A stretch of 43,062 nt of DNA from Acidobacteriaceae bacterium (GTDB taxonomy: Bacteria > Acidobacteriota > Terriglobia > Terriglobales > Acidobacteriaceae): contig DAIDGW010000177.1 in assembly GCA_027452245.1 (NCBI GenBank), forward strand, positions 1 to 43,062. The letters run 5' to 3'. A program made the position numbers and the translations under genes. A model generated the notes under the pieces. It saw only the letters and a program-made list of their open reading frames with translations. It was not told where the DNA came from and did not search any database. Shown one piece after another: positions 25,419 through 34,048 of this stretch (the first letter of the stretch is position 1; the number at the start of each line of letters is the position of its first letter).

Positions 25419-25883
25419 TCAGCAGCTTCCTTCTATATTTTCTGGAGTGGCTTTTCGAGTCTGCCGCTTGCTGCCGGAGACCATGACCCGCTGCAGCGCT
25501 CCCACCAATGCAGGTCCTGTCGAACGAAGTTCTTCCTGATGATGCAAGGCTAGCTCGCGAATAACCTTCTCGCCTTTCCGGGTCAGCGCCAGTAGAACTT
25601 CCCGGCGATCATCTTTGGCTCTATGGCGCCGGACGTACCCTCCCGCCGCGAGCCGGTTCACAAGTTCTACCGCGCTGTGATGCTGAATCTGCATGATATC
25701 CGCCAGTTCCCGAATTCTCGGCCGAACTCCGGCGGGTATTCCTTTGATCGCCAGCATGAGTTGATACTGCGCCCGTTCCAAACCGGAGGCCTTGACCGCG
25801 CATTCGCTGAAATGCAGAAATCTTCGAATCTGGTAGCGAAATTCCGCCAGGGCGCGATAATCCGAGAGGGTCAGCTTTCTCAT
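25419..25883 (-). CDS. MarR-family transcriptional regulator
   Basis: A 154-aa regulator with the MarR winged helix: IRELADIMQIQHHSAVELVN is the helix-turn-helix and VRRHRAKDDRREVLLALTRKG is the wing, with the conserved DxRxxxxxLT pattern. The family binds palindromic DNA as dimers and usually represses itself and a neighbour until a small ligand binds. The clc gene follows directly. Half-sites ACGATA/TATCGT overlie its promoter at 25907-25941, so autoregulation and control of clc are probable. MarR control of a ClC transporter is not a common pairing. Confidence 0.9.
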   Translation of the reverse strand: MRKLTLSDYRALAEFRYQIRRFLHFSECAVKASGLERAQYQLMLAIKGIPAGVRPRIRELADIMQIQHHSAVELVNRLAAGGYVRRHRAKDDRREVLLALTRKGEKVIRELALHHQEELRSTGPALVGALQRVMVSGSKRQTRKATPENIEGSC

Positions 25884-25906
25884 GGTCGCAAATGTACCTG
25901 GAAATG

Positions 25907-25934
25907 ACGATACATTATATCGTAAGACGATATA
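25907..25934. promoter_or_regulatory. Three MarR-type operator half-sites
   Basis: ACGATA (25907-25912), TATCGT (25918-25923) and ACGATA (25927-25932) form two overlapping inverted repeats. The right-hand pair extends to TATATCGT-AAG-ACGATATA (25916-25934), a perfect 8-bp-arm palindrome. They cover the -10 element of the marR promoter. Confidence 0.65.
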
Positions 25935-25941
25935 TATTCAA
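25914..25941 (-). promoter_or_regulatory. Promoter of the marR-clc operon
   Basis: On the minus strand TTGAAT (25941-25936) and TATAAT (25919-25914) stand 16 bases apart, a near-consensus sigma70 promoter ending about 30 bases before the ATG at 25883. The remainder of the 25884-26297 gap holds a TTGACA at 26033 without a matching -10 and nothing else I can name. Confidence 0.65.
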
Positions 25942-26297
25942 TATGCAATCAGGTTGTGCTCCCCTCCCCGTTGTTGTAAATCTCCGCAGTGCCTTCAGGG
26001 CTCCTCCCGGTTCTTCTAGACCCGCACCTCGATTGACAACCTGCTCGTTTTAATGGTTGAAAGTTTGGTTCCCTTTTGGTTAATCTTTCGCATCCCCAGA
26101 TCAAAGGGCACTCTGTGGACAGCGCTGTCTGATGGCGATGGCGGCCGTGTCAGGCTTCTCCGGCATTGGAGGTTAGCTATGCGACTGAAAACTTACAGGC
26201 CGGGCTGCCCGCATCCCGCACTTATCTAAGTCATCTTCGATCAGCGGTTCACCACTTACTGGCAAAGCAGATTATGGGTTGCAAAAGGGAGACGACT

Positions 26298-29200
26298 ATG
26301 TCGCGATGCATTTTCAGTTTGCTTTCGATTACTGCCGCAACTCTTGCGCTTCTGACTTACTCCTTTGCTCAAGGGGGTGCTACCGGAGGAATTACCGGCA
26401 CAGTGCAGGATCAGAGCGGGGCGGTCGTGTCCGGGGCCGATGTGAGCATCACCAACCAGGATACAAAAGTCGTTGAACGCACCGTTAAGACAGATGTCGA
26501 CGGCAACTTTACTGCTCCTCTCCTGCCCGTAGGAACCTACACGGTCACCGTCCAAAGCTCTGGATTCGCCTCCGGAGCGTTTACCAATATCGTGGTCCGC
26601 GTGACTGAGACAACGCGCCTGATCGCGAAACTCAGTCCTCGCTCGGTCGAACAGCATATTGAAGTCCAGGCAGAAGTTCAGACCGTAGACACGACCGATG
26701 CGACCACCGGCCAGGCCATCGAGCCCAACACGATCCGCAGTCTGCCTCTCGCCACACAGAACTTTCAACAATTGTTAACGCTTTCCTCAGGTGCGCAAAG
26801 TGATTTGAATGCCGCTGCCCAATTAGGACGCGGCAGTGTTCATATCGAAGTGAATGGCCAGCGGGAAGACAATAATAACTACTCGATTGAAGGAATCAGT
26901 GCGACCGACTACAACGTCGCCGAACTGACCAACACCCCCCTCCCTAGTCCTGACGTTGTCCAGGAATTCAAGGTCCAGACATCGCTATACGATGCCACCC
27001 AGGGCCGAAACGGCGGCGGCAACATCAACGCCATTCTGAAAAGCGGCACCGATCAATTTCATGGGGACGTCTTTGAATTCTTCCGTAACACGGTTCTGGA
27101 CGCCAACGAGTATTTCCTGAAGGGAAGTGGTTCGGCACGCCCCGTCATTCAACAAAACATCTTTGGCGGTAGCTTTGGCGGCCCGGTGGCTCCGGGCGGC
27201 AAGCTGGGCTTTTTCTTCGTCAATTATCAGGGAACGCGGCAGCGCAGCGGCGAGTCTCCAGGGTCGATCATCAGCACGTTCGTTCCGTACGTTCCCGCCA
27301 ACCTGCGCGGAGCGGCGAATGCCGGCGCTTTAGCCATAGCGCTGGGGATTCCCAAAGCCGATCCTGTAGCCGTTTCCCTGCTCGCGTATAAGAGCAATCA
27401 ATTCGGCGCGCCCGCCAACGGATATCTGTTCCCGCTTCCCAACGCACCCGTGGGCACCGCTCCCGGAACCCCGGTTCAATTTACCGTCAGCGTACCTGGT
27501 TCGTTCACTGACGATCAATTCACTACGGACTGGGACCGCGATTTCCGCAATTCGAAAGACAAAGTTTCTGTCCGGTTCTTCTTTTCCAACTCTCAACAGA
27601 ATATTCCCTTCGGCGCTGGAGGACTGCAGGCTTCACTGGGTGCTCCGGCCGCGGGCACAGATCTCAATTTCCCCTACGAACTGCCCTTGCACGACCGGGT
27701 GCTGACCGTTGCCGAGACGCACCTCTTCTCGCCAACCCTGGTCAATGACTTCCGCTTCGGAATCATTCACATCAACAACAGCGGTATCAATGTGAATCCG
27801 GTGACGGCCACAGACGTCGGCATTAACCGGCCGACCAGCAATCTCACCAGCAGCATTTACAAATTCACCTTCGGCACTTCCGGATTCCAATTCGGACCCA
27901 CGCCTCCGGCCAATCAGTATCAGACCCAGAACAATTACAACTTCGTCGAGAACCTCAGCTGGGTACGCGGGCAACACACGTTTACTTTTGGTGGACAATT
28001 CGTCCGTGTCAACCTCGCCAAGCAATTCCCGCAGGTCTTCAACGGCCAGGTATTCTTCACTAACACCGCGGCCAGCGGCGCAACTCCCGCGTTCACCGAT
28101 TTTGACAACTTCGTTCAGGGGAATGTTCAGTTCAGTTTTGGCGGAGGTGGTGTCTATAACCACGCCTATCGTCAGAATGACTCGGCAGTTTTCGCTCAAG
28201 ACGACTGGCGTGTAACGCCCGATCTCACCTTGAATCTCGGACTGCGTACCGAATTGATGGGTGCCTGGACGGACGGCGATTGCCACATCGGCAATATCGA
28301 ATCCAGCCTGACCAAGTCAGGCGCGTATCCCTTCATCTATCCCAGCTGCGTGAATGGTCTCGGAGTTCCCGGATTCACCGGCAACGCTGCAGGATCGACT
28401 TTCGGGAACAGCGTGGCTACCGGACTCGGGCCGCGTATCGGCTTCGCCTGGGATATCTTCGGCCACCACACGACCACACTCCGCGGTGGATACGGAATCT
28501 ACTACGTTCGCGAAGACGTTGGCGCTGTTGATCAGCTCAGCTTCCAGTCGCCATTCATCCCCATCGTTTTCGCCGGAGGCTCCGGTCTCGCGAACTTCTT
28601 CGGCGGATCGTCGCCGAAAGTGAATCCCAACGCCGTTCCGCCTGCAGGCACAATCTCAGCCGCGTGGCTGCCTTGCCTGGCGCAATTCACCGGCTTTGTC
28701 GATGGAAGCGGCAACCCCACCAACAACACGAATCTCGCCGGTACTTACAACGGCTGTTCTGGGCCCGGTACGAACAGCACGCAGAATCTGTTTGTTCTGG
28801 AAGTGCCGCATCACTTCGTAGTTCCTAACACGCAGCAGTGGAACCTGACTGTCCAGCGGCAACTTGGAAAGAACTGGGTGCTGGAAGTCGGCTACGTCGG
28901 CACTCACGGCATTCATTTGCGGGAAACCCGCGACGCCATTCAGTCGGCCAACGCCAGCCCGGCGAATCCGTTCTACGTTAAAGACACCAACGGAACCACC
29001 TACAAAATCACCACCAACACGTTTGCCAATGCCATTGCCCGTACGCCAACGCCCGGCCTGAACGGCTACAGCGGATATCAGATCTTCGCCAACGATGCCT
29101 ATTCCATCTATCACTCGCTGCAGGCGACCGTTTCCCGGCGCTGGGCACAGAGCTATTTCCTCGCCGCCTACACCTTCTCAAAGAACATCGACGCCACATC

Positions 29201-29915
29201 AACCGGGAATACGGCCTTCAATACGGCCTACAACGACCAGAGCAATATCAACGCATCCAGAGGTATTTCTGATTTCAACCGCCCGCAGGTTTTGAAGGTG
29301 AGCTACGTCTATGACTTGCCCCTTGCTAAGAGCGCGTCAGGCATTGAGCGCCTGGCTCTGGCCAATTGGGCGATCAGCGGAGTCAGCACCTTCCAGTCAG
29401 GCATTCCGTTTTCCATCTATGATTCCGGCGCCGGAACGGCCTTCTTGGGACAAGGCAGCACGCCATTGCTCGGCGCAAGCCTTGCGCCCGGCGCGGCCGT
29501 GGGCAGCGGACTGAGCACGGGGAGCATTCACCAGCGCCTGAACGGATACCTGAACCCCTCCGCCTTCACACCCGCGCCATTGCTTTATCCGACTCAATGC
29601 GCCGCCGACCCGAACTTCTGCACCACCGGCTTCGGCAATCTGGGCCGCAACCTCTACCACGGTCCCTTCCAGCAGAACTGGGACTTCTCTTTGCTGAAGT
29701 ACTTCAAGCTGACCGAGCGGCAGGAACTCCGCTTCACCGCTGATTTCTTCAACCTTTGGAATCACGCCAACTTTGCCAATCCCGCAGTGACCGATATTGA
29801 AGCGTATCTGGCTTACGCTGCTGCCGGGGGAGCCGGAAACGGCCCGTTTGGTCAGATTGTCAGCACGGTGGGCAATCCGCGACTCATCCAGTTCTCGCTG
29901 CGCTGGGCCTTCTGA
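26298..29915 (+). CDS. TonB-dependent-receptor-like outer membrane protein with carboxypeptidase-regulatory domain
   Basis: A 1,205-aa protein of the same class as the one at 16520, but not a recent duplicate. The signal peptide (1-25, ending SFAQ) precedes the carboxypeptidase-regulatory domain (about 30-115; GGITGTVQDQSGAVVSGADV, DGNFTAPLLPVGTYTVTV). The plug follows (LPLATQNFQQLLTLSSG, then VQEFKVQTSLYDATQGRNGG), then the barrel, ending IQFSLRWAF. I chose the ATG at 26298, with GGGAGA just upstream, over the frame at 26166, which would add 44 hydrophilic residues. The substrate is unknown. A GC-rich hairpin without T-run lies at 29960-29985. Confidence 0.9.
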   Translation: MSRCIFSLLSITAATLALLTYSFAQGGATGGITGTVQDQSGAVVSGADVSITNQDTKVVERTVKTDVDGNFTAPLLPVGTYTVTVQSSGFASGAFTNIVVRVTETTRLIAKLSPRSVEQHIEVQAEVQTVDTTDATTGQAIEPNTIRSLPLATQNFQQLLTLSSGAQSDLNAAAQLGRGSVHIEVNGQREDNNNYSIEGISATDYNVAELTNTPLPSPDVVQEFKVQTSLYDATQGRNGGGNINAILKSGTDQFHGDVFEFFRNTVLDANEYFLKGSGSARPVIQQNIFGGSFGGPVAPGGKLGFFFVNYQGTRQRSGESPGSIISTFVPYVPANLRGAANAGALAIALGIPKADPVAVSLLAYKSNQFGAPANGYLFPLPNAPVGTAPGTPVQFTVSVPGSFTDDQFTTDWDRDFRNSKDKVSVRFFFSNSQQNIPFGAGGLQASLGAPAAGTDLNFPYELPLHDRVLTVAETHLFSPTLVNDFRFGIIHINNSGINVNPVTATDVGINRPTSNLTSSIYKFTFGTSGFQFGPTPPANQYQTQNNYNFVENLSWVRGQHTFTFGGQFVRVNLAKQFPQVFNGQVFFTNTAASGATPAFTDFDNFVQGNVQFSFGGGGVYNHAYRQNDSAVFAQDDWRVTPDLTLNLGLRTELMGAWTDGDCHIGNIESSLTKSGAYPFIYPSCVNGLGVPGFTGNAAGSTFGNSVATGLGPRIGFAWDIFGHHTTTLRGGYGIYYVREDVGAVDQLSFQSPFIPIVFAGGSGLANFFGGSSPKVNPNAVPPAGTISAAWLPCLAQFTGFVDGSGNPTNNTNLAGTYNGCSGPGTNSTQNLFVLEVPHHFVVPNTQQWNLTVQRQLGKNWVLEVGYVGTHGIHLRETRDAIQSANASPANPFYVKDTNGTTYKITTNTFANAIARTPTPGLNGYSGYQIFANDAYSIYHSLQATVSRRWAQSYFLAAYTFSKNIDATSTGNTAFNTAYNDQSNINASRGISDFNRPQVLKVSYVYDLPLAKSASGIERLALANWAISGVSTFQSGIPFSIYDSGAGTAFLGQGSTPLLGASLAPGAAVGSGLSTGSIHQRLNGYLNPSAFTPAPLLYPTQCAADPNFCTTGFGNLGRNLYHGPFQQNWDFSLLKYFKLTERQELRFTADFFNLWNHANFANPAVTDIEAYLAYAAAGGAGNGPFGQIVSTVGNPRLIQFSLRWAF

Positions 29916-30106
29916 GCCCGTTTAGAATTCTGCCGCCTTGGCGGACGCGTCATTCCGGAGCCCCGCGCCTTTTTACCAGCGGGGCCAAGAGTCTTGCGAG
30001 GCCTGCAACGACTCCTGAACTGAAGCATTATTGCGGACGACATTACCTGCCGGGTGCCTAACTTTCCGCGATGTTCGGCGATTAGCCGGAAACCCTTTCG
30101 ACATAG

Positions 30107-30138
30107 AAAAAGGGCACAGCATCCACACTGTGCCCTTT
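30107..30138 (-). terminator. Rho-independent terminator of the HtrA-like gene
   Basis: AAAGGGCACAG (30109-30119) and CTGTGCCCTTT (30128-30138) form a perfect 11-bp stem with an 8-base loop. Read on the minus strand the stem runs into TTTTT, 18 bases beyond the gene's stop codon. Confidence 0.85.
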
Positions 30139-30156
30139 CAAGAATCTCTTTTCACT

Positions 30157-31317
30157 CTAGACCTGTTGTCGTGCCTCGCCCAGCATCACCTGAACGTCCA
30201 TTTTTCGCTTGCCGCGATAGACCGTGACTGTGACTTTGTCTCCGGCGCGATGATTATTCATCAGCTGCGACAGATCATCCTGATCCTCGATTTTGTTGCC
30301 ATCGATCGCAACGATTAAGTCCCCGCCCAGCATGATCGGAATATTCCCCAGATAGGCGCGTTGCGAACCTCCGCGCAGGCCGGCCTGTTCCGCCGCGCTA
30401 CCCGGCGTCACATCGATAATCAGCAATCCGTAGTCGACTGGCAGCCCGATCTCATCGGCCAACTCTTGGCTGATAGGAATCGTTCTCACGCCCAATGTCG
30501 GGCGCCGCACTCGACCCAGCGTTACCAGGTCGTTCAGCACTGCCTTGGCGGTATTGATCGGAATTGCGAATCCGATGCCGGCATTCTGCCCGGAATTCGA
30601 CAGGATCATTGTGTTGATTCCGATCACCTCGCCATGCCAGTTCATCAGCGGCCCCCCGGAATTCCCCGGATTGATGGCTGCATCGGTCTGAATCGCCTCG
30701 TCAATCGTTGTGCCATTCGGTTCGCGCACCGGACGAATCGAACTCACAATACCCCGCGTCATTGTGCCCGAAAGCCCAAATGGATTGCCGATCGCATACA
30801 CTTTCTGTCCGACCTGGAGATTTCGCGAATCCCCCAGAGTCGCGGGGACAAGACCCTGTGCTTGGATCTGCACTATTGCCAGATCGTGTCCGGGATCGGT
30901 GCCAACTACTCTGGCTTTATATTTTTTCCGGTTGTGCAGCGTGACTTCGATCTGGGCCCTGTCCCCGACATCCGCAATCACGTGATAATTCGTCAGGATG
31001 TGTCCATCCTTATCGATAACGAACCCGGAGCCCTGGCCTTCCTGCGGCACAAGCCCATAAAAGAAATCAAACGCCATCGCTCGCGACGTGATGTTCACCA
31101 CGGAAGGAATATTTTTGCGATAGACGGCAATGTTGTTTTGCTCTTCGCTGTCGAGTCCTTCTCCGCCAGCCGCCTCTGTAATCTCCACCCGGTCCGGGCG
31201 GCTCAGCCAACTCTCAGGATGCAGGCCGCCAGCGTGCCAGTTCGATCTCCACGTCGTGAAGTAGAAAAATGCACCGGCGATGGCTATTGCCAGGATGAAT
31301 GGTCGTATGACTTTCAT
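30157..31317 (-). CDS. HtrA/DegP-like periplasmic serine protease with PDZ domain
   Basis: A 386-aa S1C protease. One N-terminal hydrophobic segment (5-21) anchors it or acts as a signal. The trypsin-like domain has His112 (TNYHVIAD), Asp145 (GHDLAIVQ) and Ser220 (NPGNSGGPL). A single PDZ domain follows (about 285-375), including ADEIGLPVDYGLLIIDVTPG and GGDLIVAIDGNKI. With one PDZ and a membrane anchor it resembles DegS-type more than two-PDZ DegP. Family members degrade or sense misfolded envelope proteins. A separate secreted peptidase lies upstream, 87 bases away on the same strand. Confidence 0.92.
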   Translation of the reverse strand: MKVIRPFILAIAIAGAFFYFTTWRSNWHAGGLHPESWLSRPDRVEITEAAGGEGLDSEEQNNIAVYRKNIPSVVNITSRAMAFDFFYGLVPQEGQGSGFVIDKDGHILTNYHVIADVGDRAQIEVTLHNRKKYKARVVGTDPGHDLAIVQIQAQGLVPATLGDSRNLQVGQKVYAIGNPFGLSGTMTRGIVSSIRPVREPNGTTIDEAIQTDAAINPGNSGGPLMNWHGEVIGINTMILSNSGQNAGIGFAIPINTAKAVLNDLVTLGRVRRPTLGVRTIPISQELADEIGLPVDYGLLIIDVTPGSAAEQAGLRGGSQRAYLGNIPIMLGGDLIVAIDGNKIEDQDDLSQLMNNHRAGDKVTVTVYRGKRKMDVQVMLGEARQQV

Positions 31318-31404
31318 AAAGCTGATGCCTTCCCAACGCGAACGGTTCGGGGGTATCGCCCTCCTAAATTCTAATCAATGTGGACACACTCCGCGCACCC
31401 CCGA

Positions 31405-32799
31405 TCAGCGCTGCGGTGTCGGCACAACTGGCAGGCTCACCCGCCCCTGCGCATCCACCGATCTCACGGCGAAGATCACATTGTCTTTCGAGATCTTCAA
31501 GGTGGTCTGATTCACGTTGCCCACGTCCTGTACGTGCTCCCATTCGGGGGCAGTTGTTGCCCGCCATAGAACTTCATAAGATTTGGCCAGGCCGCCTGGC
31601 GCAGGTTCCCAGGCCAGAGTCGTGTCGTTTTCCAGATTCTTCAGTAGCACATGCACATTCGCTGGAGGAGCGGGAGCCGACGCCAAAGCCGCCAAGGTCG
31701 CGGCATTCAGCCGCGCCACGTTCGCCACATAATTGAAGTCGACAAACTTCGGCAAATCTCCATACTGGATGCCGTTTTCCATGCGCACATTCTGATGCTG
31801 GTGATGGAAGTCCTCGCGGAACTCTGTCATACGTACAGCCGCGAATCCCTGCTGGTTGAACGAATAGTGGTCCCCGCCGCGTAAATAGCGGTCCAGTCGG
31901 AACACCAGCATCGGCTTTACTCCCGTGTCGTATGTCTGCCCAACCTCGAAGATGTACCGCGCCAGTTCCCTCGATGCCGAGTCGTTTTCACCGCCCAGCG
32001 CCCGAATTCGCCGGATGTCTTGTTCGCTGGCATTTACCGGCAGGCCCTCCGAGAAGACCCGCACCACAGAATGGTCTTGCTCCGGGCTCCTGTCTCCGCC
32101 GACGATGTCGTCGTTCAGTACCCCCTCCAGGTTCCAGCCCTGGTCCTTCGCCATGGTGGCAAAGTGATGGCTTCCGTATAAGCCCTGTTCTTCTCCCGCC
32201 ACCGTCAAGAAAATGATCGTTGCCGGAAATTTCAGCTTGCTCAGGACGCGGGCGCACTCCAGGCTGACTACGGTGCCGCTGCCATCGTCATTCGCCCCCG
32301 GCGCGTCCCCCGTCACGTCGAAGTTGTCGCTGTCGCGCGAATCATAATGCCCCGTGACCAGCACGATGCGCTTGGCGTCTTCCGGATCGCTGCCCTTCAA
32401 CACCGCATAAATATTGGTGATTTCCGTCGGGCTGGCCACGCGCTCGGCCGGCTGCTGAGTATAAGAGTCGGTCTTCACCTCCAGGCAGCCGCCGCAGTCC
32501 TTGGAGTAGCTCTCAAGCTGACTCTTGATCCATCCCCGCGCCGCCCCGATCCCGCGTCCGCTTGACGTATCTTGCGAAGAAAGCGTGGACCGCGTCCCAA
32601 AGCTCACCAGCTTGTCGATGTCGGCCTGAATCCGCTTTGGCGAGATCTGCTTCAGGGCCGCCGCAACTTTGGGATCAGTAAACATTTGCGATGCGCTGCT
32701 CGCCGCGTTCTTGGTCTGCGGCGGATGGCTGGCCGCCATCGCCGCCGTAGTCAACGCCAACACGCACGCCCATACGGCCCAGGATTTCTTCCCGCTCAT
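31405..32799 (-). CDS. Secreted M28-family zinc metallopeptidase
   Basis: A 464-aa exported peptidase. The signal peptide is about residues 1-23 (MSGKKSWAVWACVLALTTAA). The M28 catalytic domain shows the metal and catalytic series VTGHYDS, GANDDGSGT, VAGEEQGLYGS, LNDDIVG and GGDHYSFNQQGF. The C-terminal 90 residues look like a fibronectin-III module (PAPPANVHVLLK, LAWEPAPG). M28 enzymes are mostly aminopeptidases. I chose the ATG at 32799, with GGAGG upstream, over the frame to 32886, because it leaves the signal peptide at the N-terminus. Probably used for external peptide scavenging. Confidence 0.9.
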   Translation of the reverse strand: MSGKKSWAVWACVLALTTAAMAASHPPQTKNAASSASQMFTDPKVAAALKQISPKRIQADIDKLVSFGTRSTLSSQDTSSGRGIGAARGWIKSQLESYSKDCGGCLEVKTDSYTQQPAERVASPTEITNIYAVLKGSDPEDAKRIVLVTGHYDSRDSDNFDVTGDAPGANDDGSGTVVSLECARVLSKLKFPATIIFLTVAGEEQGLYGSHHFATMAKDQGWNLEGVLNDDIVGGDRSPEQDHSVVRVFSEGLPVNASEQDIRRIRALGGENDSASRELARYIFEVGQTYDTGVKPMLVFRLDRYLRGGDHYSFNQQGFAAVRMTEFREDFHHQHQNVRMENGIQYGDLPKFVDFNYVANVARLNAATLAALASAPAPPANVHVLLKNLENDTTLAWEPAPGGLAKSYEVLWRATTAPEWEHVQDVGNVNQTTLKISKDNVIFAVRSVDAQGRVSLPVVPTPQR

Positions 32800-32850
32800 G
32801 ATTTCTTCCCTCCGAACCTGCGCTAGATATCGGATACAGTGGTCGTCCCC

Positions 32851-32879
32851 TTGACCTTCGGCTACAGAGAATCTAAATA
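32851..32879 (+). promoter_or_regulatory. Promoter for the LysW-like gene
   Basis: TTGACC (32851-32856) and TAAATA (32874-32879) stand 17 bases apart, followed by AGGAGG and the ATG at 32913. Confidence 0.5.
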
Positions 32880-32912
32880 TTATCAAGAGGCTTTATTATC
32901 CCAGGAGGCTTT

Positions 32913-33119
32913 ATGGTTCTGTGTCCTGAATGCGAGACAGATCTTGACATTGACGCGGACGAAGTAGACGAGGGCGAGGTAATTTCCTGCCCCGAGTGTG
33001 GCACCGACTTCGAGGTTGTCACTACCGATCCGCTCGAACTAAAAACCGTCGAAGAAGACTACGAGGAAGATGAAGACGAAGACGAGGAAGAGGAAAGCGA
33101 AGACGGTGATTACTCCTAA
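32913..33119 (+). CDS. LysW-like zinc-ribbon protein with acidic tail
   Basis: A 68-aa protein. Residues 4-37 form a zinc ribbon, CPEC then CPEC with an acidic linker (DLDIDADEVDEGEVIS), close to the amino-group carrier LysW. LysW ends in an EDWGE-type tail whose terminal glutamate carries the substrate. Here the tail is a long Asp/Glu run ending DGDYS, so carrier function is doubtful. No lysine or arginine biosynthesis genes are nearby. AGGAGG precedes the ATG by about 7 bases. It may be a general acidic zinc-ribbon protein. Confidence 0.65.
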   Translation: MVLCPECETDLDIDADEVDEGEVISCPECGTDFEVVTTDPLELKTVEEDYEEDEDEDEEEESEDGDYS

Positions 33120-33123
33120 AACG

Positions 33124-33525
33124 ATGCGCCGCCTGTCTCCAGCCGTCTTGTTCTGCTCTACTCTCCTTTCCGCGTTCTTTTTGCCTGCGCTTAGCCAACA
33201 CAGCCAGCTCGTTGCCAAGGACGATAAGGCACACGATTACGCTCTCATATTCGGTACCGTCTGGGGCCCGGACGATCGCCCGGTCTACGGCATCAAGGTC
33301 AAAATTCGCCGCGCAAAGGACAAGAAAGCCAAGTGGGAACTCTACTCCGATCACGAGGGGGAATTCGCGCTACGGGTGCCTCCCGGTAAGGGCGATTATG
33401 TCGTGTGGGCTGATACCAAGGGACTTAAGACTGCCTCGGGCAAACCGCTTCACCTGCTCAAAGAAGTCCCAGTCCACATCGACTATGACGAGCGCGTCGA
33501 TATCGGCCTGCATCTCACGGATTAG
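33124..33525 (+). CDS. Small secreted carboxypeptidase-regulatory-like protein
   Basis: A 133-aa protein with a signal peptide (MRRLSPAVLFCSTLLSAFFL, to about ALSQ) and one carboxypeptidase-regulatory-like beta-sandwich (about 40-130): LIFGTVWGPDDRPVYGIKVK and SDHEGEFALRVPPGKGDYVV. This domain adheres to or presents surfaces and has no catalytic residues. The start is uncertain: ATG 33124 gives a clean signal peptide, while GTG 33106 and ATG 33070 would overlap the previous gene. A second protein of the same type follows after 38 bases. Confidence 0.75.
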   Translation: MRRLSPAVLFCSTLLSAFFLPALSQHSQLVAKDDKAHDYALIFGTVWGPDDRPVYGIKVKIRRAKDKKAKWELYSDHEGEFALRVPPGKGDYVVWADTKGLKTASGKPLHLLKEVPVHIDYDERVDIGLHLTD

Positions 33526-33563
33526 CCAGTCCGGGTTGCTCCCCATGAGACAATGAACTACGC

Positions 33564-33935
33564 ATGAATCCCAAACAACTTCTGCCTAAGGATTTCATCC
33601 GTATTCTTGTATTCGTGCTGCTCGTCGGCACTCTGGCTTCCGCTGCCCTCGATAAAAAGCCCAAACAGATTGGACGCTTTCTGCACGGCAAAGTGCTGGA
33701 TCGTCAGGACAATCCGCTGGTAGACGCGGTCGTCTACCTGACCGATACTCGCACCCGCGGCGTCAAGAGTTACATCGTCGGTCCCGACGGCAATTACAGT
33801 TTCCCCGCCTTATCGACCGCAGTCGATTATGAGCTTTACGCACAGTTCAAAGGAAAGAAGAGCGATACTAAATCGGTGAGCCAATTCGATGACCGCAGTG
33901 ACATTTACATTGTGCTCAAAGTAGATGCTCCCTGA
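33564..33935 (+). CDS. Small secreted carboxypeptidase-regulatory-like protein
   Basis: A 123-aa protein. An N-terminal hydrophobic signal (about 12-28, IRILVFVLLVGTLASAAL) is followed by one carboxypeptidase-regulatory-like domain: LHGKVLDRQDNPLVDAVVYL, then GPDGNYSFPALSTAVDYEL and VSQFDDRSDIYIVLKVD at the end. It is related in layout to the preceding gene and probably co-transcribed with it. Relatives are small beta-sandwich proteins found beside large surface proteins in this phylum; function is unknown. Confidence 0.78.
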   Translation: MNPKQLLPKDFIRILVFVLLVGTLASAALDKKPKQIGRFLHGKVLDRQDNPLVDAVVYLTDTRTRGVKSYIVGPDGNYSFPALSTAVDYELYAQFKGKKSDTKSVSQFDDRSDIYIVLKVDAP

Positions 33936-34048
33936 TTGGCCTCTCTGACGGGCAATTCTGCGCACACGCCTGCGCCGTGGGAGCAACTTTTTCCTTGCCT
34001 GTCGGGTTCAATTACAGCAGGAATCTTGAATTATTGGAGGTCATGCTG

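Noticed and set aside
29960-29985. Hairpin after the second receptor gene as a terminator
   Set aside because: GCCCCGC/GCGGGGC has a 12-base loop and no T-run after the stem.
30361-31374. A 337-codon plus-strand frame
   Set aside because: Shadow of the HtrA-like protease gene on the other strand; rich in Arg, His and Pro, with no domain.
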